Origin: Nocardioides sp. AX2bis
GTDB taxonomy: Bacteria > Actinomycetota > Actinomycetes > Propionibacteriales > Nocardioidaceae
Assembly (NCBI RefSeq): GCF_902506435.1
Contig: NZ_LR733215.1
Coordinates: 400,138 to 447,544 of the forward strand
Direction of reading: 5' to 3'
Length of the DNA stretch: 47,407 bases
The position numbers and the translations under genes were made by a program. Positions 9,766 through 17,323 of this stretch are shown here, one piece after another (position 1 is the first letter of the stretch; the number at the start of each line of letters is the position of its first letter). The notes below the pieces were generated by a model. It worked only from the letters and a program-made list of their open reading frames with translations, had not been told where the DNA came from and did no database searches.

Positions 9766-9795
9766 TTGGGCGGCGTGCCCGCCGTGGGTTAGAGT
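9766..9795 (+). promoter_or_regulatory. Promoter of tRNA-Asp
   Basis: TTGGGC (9766-9771) and TAGAGT (9790-9795) are separated by 18 nt, about 52 nt upstream of the mature tRNA. This is a reasonable housekeeping-sigma promoter. Confidence 0.6.
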
Positions 9796-9847
9796 CCTAC
9801 CGCTTCGTCCGCGAGGCCCGATCCGGGCTGCGCGGAAGAGCAAACCT

Positions 9848-9921
9848 GGCCCCGTAGCGCAGTTGGTTAGCGCGCCGCCCTGTCACGGCGGAGGCCGCGG
9901 GTTCGAGTCCCGTCGGGGTCG
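9848..9921 (+). tRNA. tRNA-Asp (GUC)
   Basis: A 74-nt cloverleaf: acceptor GGCCCCG pairs with CGGGGTC, D-arm region GCGCAGTTGGTTAGCGC, anticodon loop CTGTCAC (GTC) on CCGCC/GGCGG, T-arm GCGGG-TTCGAGT-CCCGT, discriminator G. CCA is not encoded. Confidence 0.97.
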
Positions 9922-9927
9922 CAGGAT

Positions 9928-9957
9928 GATGCCCCGGACCACCTGGTCCGGGGCATC
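9928..9957 (+). terminator. Hairpin terminator after tRNA-Asp
   Basis: Perfect 14-bp arms 9928-9941 and 9944-9957, starting 6 nt after the tRNA 3' end. Confidence 0.8.
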
Positions 9958-9991
9958 AGTGCGTTCCGGGCGCGTTGCTTGCTGCCGTACG

Positions 9992-10054
9992 GGCGCAATT
10001 GCGCCGTTGCAGCACATCTCGGCCGGGCGAATCAGTCACAACCACGCAATTGCG
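9992..10054. promoter_or_regulatory. Pair of CGCAATTGCG palindromes, candidate operator
   Basis: A perfect 14-bp palindrome GGCGCAATTGCGCC at 9992-10005 and a second copy of its core, CGCAATTGCG at 10045-10054, are centred 51 bp apart in a relatively A+T-rich stretch just upstream of the metallopeptidase gene. This looks like a bipartite operator for a dimeric or Lrp-like regulator. The regulator is not identified and no such gene is adjacent. Confidence 0.4.
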
Positions 10055-10108
10055 GAGTTCCGACATGGCCCGCCCACCGCGTTTCGGTCCTCGGGGAGGA
10101 TGGGCGGC

Positions 10109-10465
10109 GTGCCTCTCGACATCAGCCCCGAGGAGTTCGAGCGCTTGGTCGACGCCGCGCTCGACGAGATCCCCGACGCGCTCGCGGAGCGGGTCAGCAA
10201 CGTCGTGGTCCTGGTGGAGGACCATCCGCCGGCCGACCAGCCGCAGGACATCCTCGGCCTGTACGACGGCGTCGCCCTGACCGAGCAGGAGGGCGGCAAC
10301 CTGGCCCGCCTGCCGGACCGGATCTTCGTCTTCCGGCTGCCGCTGCTGGACTACTGCTCGACGCCCGAGGAGCTGGTCGAGGAGGTGCGGATCACCGTCG
10401 TGCACGAGATCGCCCACCACTTCGGCATCGACGACGACCGCCTGCACGACCTCGGCTACGCCTAG
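10109..10465 (+). CDS. Small zinc metallopeptidase (PF06262 / MPTase family)
   Basis: A 118-residue protein with the zincin motif HEIAHHFG near its C-terminus, followed by the conserved DDDRLHDLGY end; this is the complete length for this widespread family of unknown physiological substrate. The chosen GTG has a GGGGAGGA Shine-Dalgarno 8 nt upstream. The ATG three codons earlier would directly abut that same element, so it is less likely. The N-terminal pattern ISPEEFERLVDAALDEIP supports this start. Two CGCAATTGCG palindromes lie upstream. It is convergent with the crcB genes. Confidence 0.88.
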   Translation: MPLDISPEEFERLVDAALDEIPDALAERVSNVVVLVEDHPPADQPQDILGLYDGVALTEQEGGNLARLPDRIFVFRLPLLDYCSTPEELVEEVRITVVHEIAHHFGIDDDRLHDLGYA

Positions 10466-10471
10466 GCCACC

Positions 10472-10810
10472 TCAGCGCGCGAGCACCGCGAAGGCCACCA
10501 CGCAGCCGAGCAGGCTCAGCACGAGGGTCCCGACGGCGTACGCCGTGCCCCGCACCCCGCCGATCCGATGGGTCTGCACCGCGAAGCTCGACCACGTGGT
10601 CAGCCCGCCGCAGAACCCGGTCGCCAGCAGCGCGTAGGCGCTGCCGCCCAGGGCCAGGGCCGCGAACGCGCCGAGGAGGGTCGAGCCGAGCACGTTGACC
10701 AGGAGCGTGCCCCACGGCAGCGCCCGGTCGAGGTGGTGCGCGGCCACGAACCGCAGCGGGGCGCCCACGGCCCCGCCGAGGGCCACCAGCAGCAGGTCGA
10801 GGGCGCTCAC
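10472..10810 (-). CDS. crcB: Fluoride channel subunit CrcB/Fluc (second subunit)
   Basis: A 112-residue membrane protein with four predicted helices and Fluc signatures GTLLVNVLGSTLLG and GFCGGLTTWSSF. It forms a dual-topology fluoride channel that lowers cytoplasmic fluoride. The GTG start overlaps the stop of the preceding crcB by GTGA, giving translational coupling. Gram-positive bacteria often encode two Fluc subunits that form a heterodimer, which fits the tandem pair. No fluoride-riboswitch-like sequence was recognised upstream of the operon. Confidence 0.93.
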   Translation of the reverse strand: MSALDLLLVALGGAVGAPLRFVAAHHLDRALPWGTLLVNVLGSTLLGAFAALALGGSAYALLATGFCGGLTTWSSFAVQTHRIGGVRGTAYAVGTLVLSLLGCVVAFAVLAR

Positions 10811-11208
10811 TCGTCACCCTCCTCGTCCTGCTGTCCGTCGAGGACCGACGACACGACGTGGACGGCGATCAGGCCCACGGCCAGCGAGCCCCCGACGTAC
10901 GCCGCCGCGGTCACCGTCTGGTCGGCGGCCAGCAGCGCACGGGTCTGGTCCGAGACGGCCGACAACGTGGTGAACCCGCCGAGCAGGCCGGGCCCGAGCC
11001 CCGCGGCCAGCACCGAGGAGCGGCGGACGACGCCCAGCACGGGGAGCGCGGCCAACGCGGCGGCCCCGACGAGGTTGATCGCGAACACCGCCCACGGGAA
11101 GTCCGCGGGGCCGGCCGGGACCGTCTCGCCGACCACCGCACGGAGCACGCACCCGAGCGCGCCGCCGACGGCGACGGCCGCGACCGCCGCCGGAGCCGGG
11201 CCCCTCAC
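10807..11208 (-). CDS. crcB: Fluoride channel subunit CrcB/Fluc (first subunit)
   Basis: A 133-residue protein with four hydrophobic segments and the Fluc motifs VFAINLVGAAALA and GLGPGLLGGFTTLSAVS, ending in an acidic DGQQDEEGDE tail. It is the partner of the next crcB gene, and the two differ enough to suggest a heterodimer. The GTG start overlaps the stop of the upstream ATPase gene by GTGA, so the three genes are translationally coupled in the order ATPase, crcB, crcB. Confidence 0.9.
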   Translation of the reverse strand: MRGPAPAAVAAVAVGGALGCVLRAVVGETVPAGPADFPWAVFAINLVGAAALAALPVLGVVRRSSVLAAGLGPGLLGGFTTLSAVSDQTRALLAADQTVTAAAYVGGSLAVGLIAVHVVSSVLDGQQDEEGDE

Positions 11209-12215
11209 GGCGCGGTCGACCGCGACGGCTCGTCGCCGGCGTCGTCGCCGGCCGCGTCGCCGGCCCCGGGAGCCTCGTCCCAGCGCCGCGCCGCCGCCCC
11301 GGCGCCCTGCGCCTCCAGCTCCTCCAGGAACCACCGCTGGAAGCGGCGCTGCTCGCGGTCCCGGGCCAGCGAGAGCAGCCGCTCCTCGCGGCAGAAGACG
11401 TCGGCGGCCTCGAGCAGCTCGGCCAGCCTGCCGAGCTCGGCTGCGCCCTCGCGGGTCAGGTCCACCCGCAGGTCGACCGCGGTGTCGGCGCCGGTGTGGT
11501 CGTGCACGGCCGCGTCGGCGGCGTCGGCGATGTCGGCGACGGCGAGCAGGAGCCCGTCGTACGCCGGGGCGTCCAGCGCCGTGAACAGCTCGGACAGGTC
11601 GCGGGCCAGCGGGTACGTCGTCGCGTGCGCCAGCGCCAGCAGCCGTACCTCGCGCCGCAGCTCGCGGTAGTGCCGCACGAAGGCGACGTGCAGCCGCAGC
11701 GGCACGCCGTGCAGCACGAAGGTGCGCACGCCCGCGCGGTCGAGGGCACGGCGTCGCTCGGCCTGCCCGGCCAGGCCGGTGACGACCCCCTCGGTGGCGA
11801 CGTCCTCGACGTCCTCGGCCGGCTCGAACCAGACGACCTTGCCGTCGTCGTCGATGTCGGCGCCCCAGGCCCGCGAGACGCGGGCCACGATGCCCAGGCC
11901 GCGGCCGAAGGTCAGCAGCGCGTCGTCGTCGAGGCTCCCGAGCAGGGTGACCTCCGCTCCGCCGATCCGGGGCGCGTCGGTCGAGGCGTCGCGGACCTCC
12001 ACGCGCGGGTGGGCGGTGGTGCCGGCCATCCCGACCTGGATCGGGGTGGAGCCGTGCAGCAGCGCGTTGCTCACCAGCTCCGAGACGCCGACCTCGGCGC
12101 ACTCGGCCAGCTCGGGTCGTCCGAGGTCCCGGCACCGGCGTACGACCCAGCGGCGCGCGTCCTGCACGCTCCGTGGCCCGGGGGCCAGGGCGATCTGGGG
12201 CGGGGTCGACGTCAC
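11205..12215 (-). CDS. Anti-sigma-factor-like ATP-binding protein with C-terminal helical domain
   Basis: A 336-residue cytoplasmic protein. Residues about 15-130 form a HATPase_c_2 (RsbW/SpoIIAB-like) domain with N-box ELVSNALLHG (46-55), G1 VRDAST (74-79) and G2 GRGLGIV (104-110). Residues about 165-315 form an alpha-helical region (HVAFVRHYRELRREVRLLA and LAELLEAADVFCREERLLS) that I do not recognise by name. The N-terminal part suggests anti-sigma kinase or partner-switching activity. The GTG start follows a TTGACA promoter. It is the first gene of a coupled operon with two fluoride channel genes, an odd partner for a regulator. Confidence 0.75.
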   Translation of the reverse strand: MTSTPPQIALAPGPRSVQDARRWVVRRCRDLGRPELAECAEVGVSELVSNALLHGSTPIQVGMAGTTAHPRVEVRDASTDAPRIGGAEVTLLGSLDDDALLTFGRGLGIVARVSRAWGADIDDDGKVVWFEPAEDVEDVATEGVVTGLAGQAERRRALDRAGVRTFVLHGVPLRLHVAFVRHYRELRREVRLLALAHATTYPLARDLSELFTALDAPAYDGLLLAVADIADAADAAVHDHTGADTAVDLRVDLTREGAAELGRLAELLEAADVFCREERLLSLARDREQRRFQRWFLEELEAQGAGAAARRWDEAPGAGDAAGDDAGDEPSRSTAP

Positions 12216-12264
12216 GAGGTTCCTCCGAGTGTGGTGGCCGTCGGGGGCCAGTGTGGACGGTTTA

Positions 12265-12285
12265 CCCGCAGGGGTGGCATGTCAA
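12265..12285 (-). promoter_or_regulatory. Putative promoter of the ATPase-crcB operon
   Basis: On the minus strand a perfect TTGACA (12280-12285) is followed after a short spacer of roughly 15-16 nt by the TAAACC region. An 8-bp inverted repeat GGGGTGGC/GCCACCCC (12271-12278, 12286-12293) surrounds the -35 and could be an operator. The remainder of the 256-bp divergent gap towards ndh shows no gene. Confidence 0.45.
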
Positions 12286-12471
12286 GCCACCCCGCGGACG
12301 CGCGCGTGTCGTGACTGGTCGCGCCGGGGCGTACCGGAGCCCGCTGACCTGCGACGACGTCGCCGGGTGCGGACCCGGGACCCGTGTGACCGATGAGACG
12401 ACCCGGGCGACTGGCACCACCCCCGGCTCACGCGAGACGATGGGGGTGCACCCCGAGGAGACGGAGCACCC

Positions 12472-14031
12472 ATGAGCTCGACCCAGGACGGACACGACGT
12501 GACGCAGCCCCAGCACGAGACCACCCAGCTGGTCGACCACGGCAACGCGGGCGACGCGGGCGGGGGCGACGGCCAGCGGCACCGCGTCGTCGTCATCGGC
12601 TCGGGCTTCGGCGGCCTCTTCGGCACCAAGGCCCTCAAGGGCAGCGACGTCGACGTCACGATGATCGCCAAGACCACCCACCACCTCTTCCAGCCGCTGC
12701 TCTACCAGGTGGCGACCGGGATCCTCTCCGAGGGCGAGATCGCGCCGCCGACCCGCGAGGTGCTCAGCCGGCAGAAGAACGCCCGCGTCCTGCTCGGCGA
12801 GGTGACCGACGTCGACCTCGGCGCGCGCACCGTCACCCACCACGTCCTGGGCCGCCAGACCGTCACCCACTACGACTCCCTGCTGGTCGCCGCGGGCGCC
12901 GGGCAGTCGTACTTCGGCAACGACCACTTCGCCGAGTTCGCCCCCGGGATGAAGAGCATCGACGACGCCCTCGAGCTGCGCGGACGCATCTTCGGCGCCT
13001 TCGAGATGGCCGAGGTCGGCGCCGCCAAGGGCGAGGACGTCGACCACATGCTGACCTTCGTGGTGGTCGGCGCCGGCCCGACCGGCGTCGAGATGGCCGG
13101 CCAGATCGCCGAGCTGGCCCACCGCACGCTGCGCCGCGACTTCCGCTCGATCAACACCCGCTCCGCGCGGGTCGTGCTGGTCGACGCCGCCCCGCAGGTG
13201 CTCCCGCCCTTCGGCGCCAAGCTGGGCGAGAAGTCGAAGAAGGAGCTCGAGAAGCTGGGCGTCGAGGTCAAGCTCGGCGCGATGGTCACCGACGTCGACG
13301 AGCGCGGTCTCGTCACGCAGTACAAGGACGGCCACTCCGAGCGGATCAACTCGATCACCAAGATCTGGGCCGCGGGCGTGCAGGCCAGCCCGCTGGGCAA
13401 GCAGCTGGCCGAGCAGACCGGGGCCCCGGTCGACCGGGCCGGTCGGATCGGGGTCAACCCCGACCTGACGCTGCCGGGCTACCCCGAGGTGTTCGTCGTC
13501 GGCGACATGGTCTCCCTCGACAACCTGCCCGGGGTGGCGCAGGTGGCCATCCAGGGTGCCAAGTACGCGGCCAAGGAGATCGACAACCGGCTCGACAACA
13601 AGCCGGCCCAGAAGCCCTTCAAGTACTTCGACAAGGGCTCGATGGCCATCATCAGCCGCTTCCGCGCCGTCGCGCTGGTGGGCAACGTCCGGCTGACCGG
13701 GTTCATCGCCTGGCTGATGTGGCTCGCGGTGCACCTCGTCTACATCACGGGCTTCAAGAACCGGATCACCGCCGTGCTGCACTGGTTCATCTCGTTCCTC
13801 GGCCGCGGTCGCTCCGAGCGCACCTCGACCGAGCAGCAGATCTTCGGGCGCAACGCCCTGGCCAGGTTCGACCGCGGGGCCGTCGACCTGGTGTCCGAGC
13901 CGGGTGCCTACGAGGCGGCGCAGGTCATGCTGGAGGCCACCCGACGCTCCGAGCTCGAGGCGGCGGCCGCCGAGAACGTCCGGCTGACCGACGCCGGCGA
14001 GCGCGGCGTACGCATGGAGGAGCGGGTCTGA
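12472..14031 (+). CDS. ndh: Type II NADH dehydrogenase (NDH-2), FAD-dependent
   Basis: A 519-residue non-proton-pumping NADH:quinone oxidoreductase. After a 37-residue hydrophilic leader come the FAD site VVVIGSGFGGLFG (about 39-51), the NADH site VVVGAGPTGVEMAG (about 198-211), the QPLLYQVATG segment near the flavin, the FVVGDM segment and VAQVAIQGAKYAA. The C-terminus has an amphipathic or hydrophobic anchor (about 412-445, FIAWLMWLAVHLVYITGF). These match the mycobacterial Ndh type. A GGAGACGGAG element precedes the ATG. It is convergent with the PH-like gene. Confidence 0.94.
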   Translation: MSSTQDGHDVTQPQHETTQLVDHGNAGDAGGGDGQRHRVVVIGSGFGGLFGTKALKGSDVDVTMIAKTTHHLFQPLLYQVATGILSEGEIAPPTREVLSRQKNARVLLGEVTDVDLGARTVTHHVLGRQTVTHYDSLLVAAGAGQSYFGNDHFAEFAPGMKSIDDALELRGRIFGAFEMAEVGAAKGEDVDHMLTFVVVGAGPTGVEMAGQIAELAHRTLRRDFRSINTRSARVVLVDAAPQVLPPFGAKLGEKSKKELEKLGVEVKLGAMVTDVDERGLVTQYKDGHSERINSITKIWAAGVQASPLGKQLAEQTGAPVDRAGRIGVNPDLTLPGYPEVFVVGDMVSLDNLPGVAQVAIQGAKYAAKEIDNRLDNKPAQKPFKYFDKGSMAIISRFRAVALVGNVRLTGFIAWLMWLAVHLVYITGFKNRITAVLHWFISFLGRGRSERTSTEQQIFGRNALARFDRGAVDLVSEPGAYEAAQVMLEATRRSELEAAAAENVRLTDAGERGVRMEERV

Positions 14032-14050
14032 CCCGCGTCGGCCGGCCCGG

Positions 14051-14779
14051 TCAGGGCCGGTCGACGACGTCCGGGCGGTAGTGGGCCAGGACCCGGGTGA
14101 AGTGCGCCGGGTCCACCACGGAGGAGTCCACGACGTACGGCGGGCGCCCCCGCCGCGCGAAGACGACCTTCCAGCCGCGCCGACCGGGCGTGCCGACCAC
14201 CTCGATCGGGGTCGCCCGGCTGGCCAGGTCGCAGCGCCAGGTCTCCCCGTTGCGGGTGACGGTGAGCTGGCCGCCCTCGACGGCGAGGCGGGCGACCGAG
14301 GTCGAGGACCGGACCGCCCACAGCACCAGGGTGAGCGCCACGGCGATGCCCACCGGGACGAGGTCCGCGGCCGCGAGGTCGGTGCGGTTCTCGTACGTCA
14401 CCCGCGCCAGGAGACCGGTGCCGGCCAGCGAGACGAGCAGGAGCAGGCCCGTGACCAGCCGCGCCGTGCGGCGCGGGCGGAACGTCGGCCGGGCGAGGTC
14501 CTCGTCGACCGCGGCCGGCAGCTCGGGCTGGGCGGCCCTGCGGACGGGCGCGGCGGCGACCGGGTCGGGCGCGGGTGAGGGCGGCGGCTCCGGTGGCGGC
14601 TCCGACGAGGCGAAGGAGGCGATGACGGCGTTCCTCGAGCGCAGGCGCTGATCCGAAGGGGCCAGCCCACCCGTTCCGGGGGCGCCTCCTGGGGTTCGGC
14701 CCAGCCTGGCACGCCGACCGCCCGCGCGCCCCCGGAACGGGTGGGCTGGCCCCTTCGTGCGGATGGGACGATGGGTCAC
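14051..14779 (-). CDS. Two-helix membrane protein with C-terminal PH-like domain; start uncertain
   Basis: The confident part is residues encoded below about 14644: a Pro-rich cytoplasmic segment, two transmembrane helices (RLVTGLLLLVSLAGTGLLA and VPVGIAVALTLVLWAV) and a PH-like beta domain with the ending GRRGWKVVF...HFTRVLAHYRPDVV. The domain is paralogous to that of the gene at 44424-45044. The only standard in-frame start is a GTG at 14779, with no Shine-Dalgarno, that would translate through a 32-bp inverted repeat; a CTG at 14644 is the alternative. Function unknown; similar proteins are usually annotated as PH-domain or hypothetical membrane proteins. Confidence 0.6.
   Translation of the reverse strand: MTHRPIRTKGPAHPFRGRAGGRRARLGRTPGGAPGTGGLAPSDQRLRSRNAVIASFASSEPPPEPPPSPAPDPVAAAPVRRAAQPELPAAVDEDLARPTFRPRRTARLVTGLLLLVSLAGTGLLARVTYENRTDLAAADLVPVGIAVALTLVLWAVRSSTSVARLAVEGGQLTVTRNGETWRCDLASRATPIEVVGTPGRRGWKVVFARRGRPPYVVDSSVVDPAHFTRVLAHYRPDVVDRP
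14654..14757. repeat. Perfect 32-bp inverted repeat upstream of crtB
   Basis: Arms 14654-14685 and 14726-14757 are perfect reverse complements over 32 bp, separated by 40 nt, in the divergent region between the PH-like gene and crtB. No flanking target duplication is seen. The arms are far longer than an ordinary operator, so it could be a leader hairpin of crtB or a scar of a small mobile element. Confidence 0.9.
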
Positions 14780-14789
14780 GGAGGGATCG

Positions 14790-15716
14790 ATGACACGGGT
14801 GCGCAGCAGGTTGCGTCGGGACGGGTCGGCGCGGGCGCCGCACCTGGCCTACGACGACGTCGCGGACGCGAGCGCGGCGCTGGTCATCGGGGCGTACTCC
14901 TCCTCCTTCGGCCTGGCCTCCCGCCTCCTCGGCGCGCGGGTCCGCCCGCACGTGCGCAATGTGTACGCCCTGGTGCGCGTGGCCGACGAGGTGGTCGACG
15001 CCCCGCGTCCGGGCCAGCCCGTCAGCGACCGCGCCGCCGCGCTCGACGACTTCGAGCGCGAGACGCTGGCGGCGCTGGAGACCGGTGCCAGCACCAACCT
15101 GGTCGTGCACGCCTTCGCCCGCACCGCGCGCACGTGCGGCATCCGCGCCGACCTGGTCCGACCGTTCTTCACCTCGATGCGCACCGACCTGGAGCTCGAG
15201 CAGCACGACGAGGGGAGCCTGCGGACCTACGTCTACGGCTCCGCGGAGGTGGTGGGCCTGATGTGCCTGAACGCGTTCCTGATCGACGACCCGGACCGGG
15301 CCCGACGCTACGACGCGCTCGCGCCGGGCGCCCAGCGCCTCGGCGCGGCCTTCCAGAAGGTGAACTTCCTGCGCGACCTGGGGCAGGACGCCGACCAGCT
15401 CGGACGCCGCTACCTGCCCGGGATCGACCCCGACGCCCTCGACGGCAGCGCGGTGAACGGCTGGCTCGACGACGTCGACGCCGACCTGCGCGCCGGCGCC
15501 GCCGTCGTGCCGGCACTGCCGCGGAGCAGCCGGCTGGCCGTGTGCGTGACCCACGACCTCTTCTCCGAGCTGTCCCGCCGGCTGCGCGAGACCCCCACGG
15601 CCGACCTGCGGGCCCGGCGGGTCCGCGTGCCCGGCCCGGCGAAGGCCCGGCTCGCCGGCGCCGCGCTGGCCCGCGACGGCCGCCCCCGTGACGCGACCCT
15701 GGTGGGGGCGTCATGA
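14790..15716 (+). CDS. crtB: Phytoene synthase (CrtB)
   Basis: Head-to-head condensation of two GGPP to 15-cis-phytoene. The 308-residue protein carries both Mg-diphosphate motifs: DEVVD at 66-70 in YALVRVADEVVD, and DLGQD at 196-200 in NFLRDLGQDADQLGRRYLP, plus YVYGSAEVVGLM at 147-158. The ATG has GGAGGG 4 nt upstream; an earlier in-frame start would fall inside the inverted repeat. Its stop overlaps the crtI start by ATGA. First gene of a three-gene plus-strand carotenoid operon. Confidence 0.95.
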   Translation: MTRVRSRLRRDGSARAPHLAYDDVADASAALVIGAYSSSFGLASRLLGARVRPHVRNVYALVRVADEVVDAPRPGQPVSDRAAALDDFERETLAALETGASTNLVVHAFARTARTCGIRADLVRPFFTSMRTDLELEQHDEGSLRTYVYGSAEVVGLMCLNAFLIDDPDRARRYDALAPGAQRLGAAFQKVNFLRDLGQDADQLGRRYLPGIDPDALDGSAVNGWLDDVDADLRAGAAVVPALPRSSRLAVCVTHDLFSELSRRLRETPTADLRARRVRVPGPAKARLAGAALARDGRPRDATLVGAS

Positions 15717-17323
15717 GCGGCGCCGTGACGAAGCGGGTCGTCGTGGTGGGCGGCGGCGTGGCCGGCTTGGCCACCGCCGCGCTGCTCGCCGCCGACGGCC
15801 ACGACGTCGAGCTGGTCGAGAAGAACGACGACGTCGGCGGCCGCGCGGGCTCCTGGTCCACCGACGGGTTCCGGTTCGACACCGGGCCGTCGTGGTGGCT
15901 GATGCCCGAGGTGTTCGACCACTTCTTCCGCCTGCTCGGGACCACCACCGCCGACCAGGTGACGCTGGGGCGGCTCGACCCCGGCTACCGCGTCTTCCAC
16001 GACGGGCACGAGCCGCTCGACATCGCCGCCGACCAGGCCGGCAACCGGGCGCTCTTCGAGTCCGTCGAGCCGGGGGCGGGCGCGGTGCTCGACGACTACC
16101 TCGACTCCGCGCGCGAGGTCTACGACCTGGCGGTGCAGCAGTTCCTCTACACCTCCTACGACTCGACGGCTGCCTACGCCGGTCGTCGCATCCTGACCAA
16201 CGCGCCGCGGCTGGCCGGGCTGCTGACCCGCTCCCTGGAGAGCCACGTCGCCTCCCGGTTCTCCGACCCGCGGCTGCGCCAGGTGCTGGGCTACCCGGCG
16301 GTCTTCCTCGGCTCGTCGCCGGACCGGGCGCCGTCGATGTACCACCTGATGAGCTCGCTCGACCTCGCCGACGGCGTGCTCTACCCCGAGGGCGGGTTCA
16401 CCACGCTGGTCGAGGCGCTGCTCCGGGTCGCCGAGCAGCACGGCGTACGGGTCCGCACCGGCACCGCCGCGACCGCGATCGAGACCCGGGCCCGGGGCGG
16501 CTCCGGGGTCGGGTCGCGGCTGCCGGGCCGCAGGCGTACCGAGGTCTCCGGGGTCCGCGTCCGCGACGCCGACGGCGAGCGGGTGCTGCCCGCCGACGTG
16601 GTCGTCGGCGCGGCCGACCTGCACCACGTCGAGACGACGATGCTGCCGGCCGCGCTGCAGACCTACCCGCAGACGTGGTGGGACAAGGCGGTCTCCGGGC
16701 CAGGCGCGGTGCTGGCCTACCTCGGCGTGCGCGGGGAGGTGCCCGAGCTGGCGCACCACTCGCTGTTCTTCACCGACGACTGGAAGACCAACTTCGACGC
16801 CATCTTCGAGCAGCCCACGCGGGTGCCCGACCCGGCCTCGATCTACGTCTGCCGCCCGTCGGCCACCGACGGCTCGGTCGCGCCGGAGGGACACGAGAAC
16901 CTGTTCATCCTCGTCCCCGTGCCGCCGGACCCCGGCCTGGGCCACGGCGGGCTCGAGGGTGCCGGCGACGCGGCCGTCGAGAAGGCGACCGACGCCGCGA
17001 TCGACCTCGTCGCCCGCTGGGCCGGCGTGCCCGACCTCGCCGAGCGCGTCTTCGTCCGCCGCACGATGGGCCCGGGCGACTTCGTCACCGACCTGAACGC
17101 GTGGTCCGGCGGCGCGCTCGGCCCCGCGCACACGCTGCGGCAGAGCGCGCTCTTCCGAGCCGGGAACAGCTCGAAGAAGGTCGCCGGGCTCTACTACGCC
17201 GGGTCCAGCACGGTGCCCGGCATCGGGCTGCCGATGTGCCTGATCAGCGCCGAGCTGGTGCTCAAGCGGCTGCGAGGCGACCGGTCGGTCGGCCCGTCGC
17301 CGGAGCCGTCACCGGAGTCGTGA
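15713..17323 (+). CDS. crtI: Phytoene desaturase (CrtI)
   Basis: FAD-dependent desaturation of phytoene towards lycopene at the membrane. The 536-residue protein shows the N-terminal dinucleotide motif VVVVGGGVAGLATAALL with EKNDDVGGRAG, the FDTGPSWWLMPEVF segment and the C-terminal LYYAGSSTVPGIGLPMCLISAELV, all typical of CrtI. It is coupled to crtB by ATGA and to the following phosphatidyltransferase gene by GTGA. Step number (lycopene versus neurosporene) cannot be read from sequence; the cyclase genes nearby imply lycopene. Confidence 0.94.
   Translation: MSGAVTKRVVVVGGGVAGLATAALLAADGHDVELVEKNDDVGGRAGSWSTDGFRFDTGPSWWLMPEVFDHFFRLLGTTTADQVTLGRLDPGYRVFHDGHEPLDIAADQAGNRALFESVEPGAGAVLDDYLDSAREVYDLAVQQFLYTSYDSTAAYAGRRILTNAPRLAGLLTRSLESHVASRFSDPRLRQVLGYPAVFLGSSPDRAPSMYHLMSSLDLADGVLYPEGGFTTLVEALLRVAEQHGVRVRTGTAATAIETRARGGSGVGSRLPGRRRTEVSGVRVRDADGERVLPADVVVGAADLHHVETTMLPAALQTYPQTWWDKAVSGPGAVLAYLGVRGEVPELAHHSLFFTDDWKTNFDAIFEQPTRVPDPASIYVCRPSATDGSVAPEGHENLFILVPVPPDPGLGHGGLEGAGDAAVEKATDAAIDLVARWAGVPDLAERVFVRRTMGPGDFVTDLNAWSGGALGPAHTLRQSALFRAGNSSKKVAGLYYAGSSTVPGIGLPMCLISAELVLKRLRGDRSVGPSPEPSPES

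Noticed and set aside
9436..9921. tRNA genes as integration sites of a mobile element
   Set aside because: No integrase gene and no second copy of a tRNA 3' end were seen nearby.
10100..10465. Metallopeptidase starting at ATG 10100
   Set aside because: That ATG directly abuts its own Shine-Dalgarno; GTG 10109 has correct spacing and a family-like N-terminus.
12216..12471. Fluoride riboswitch upstream of the crcB operon
   Set aside because: I could not find the conserved riboswitch core in the leader; only a promoter-like TTGACA and a short inverted repeat are visible.
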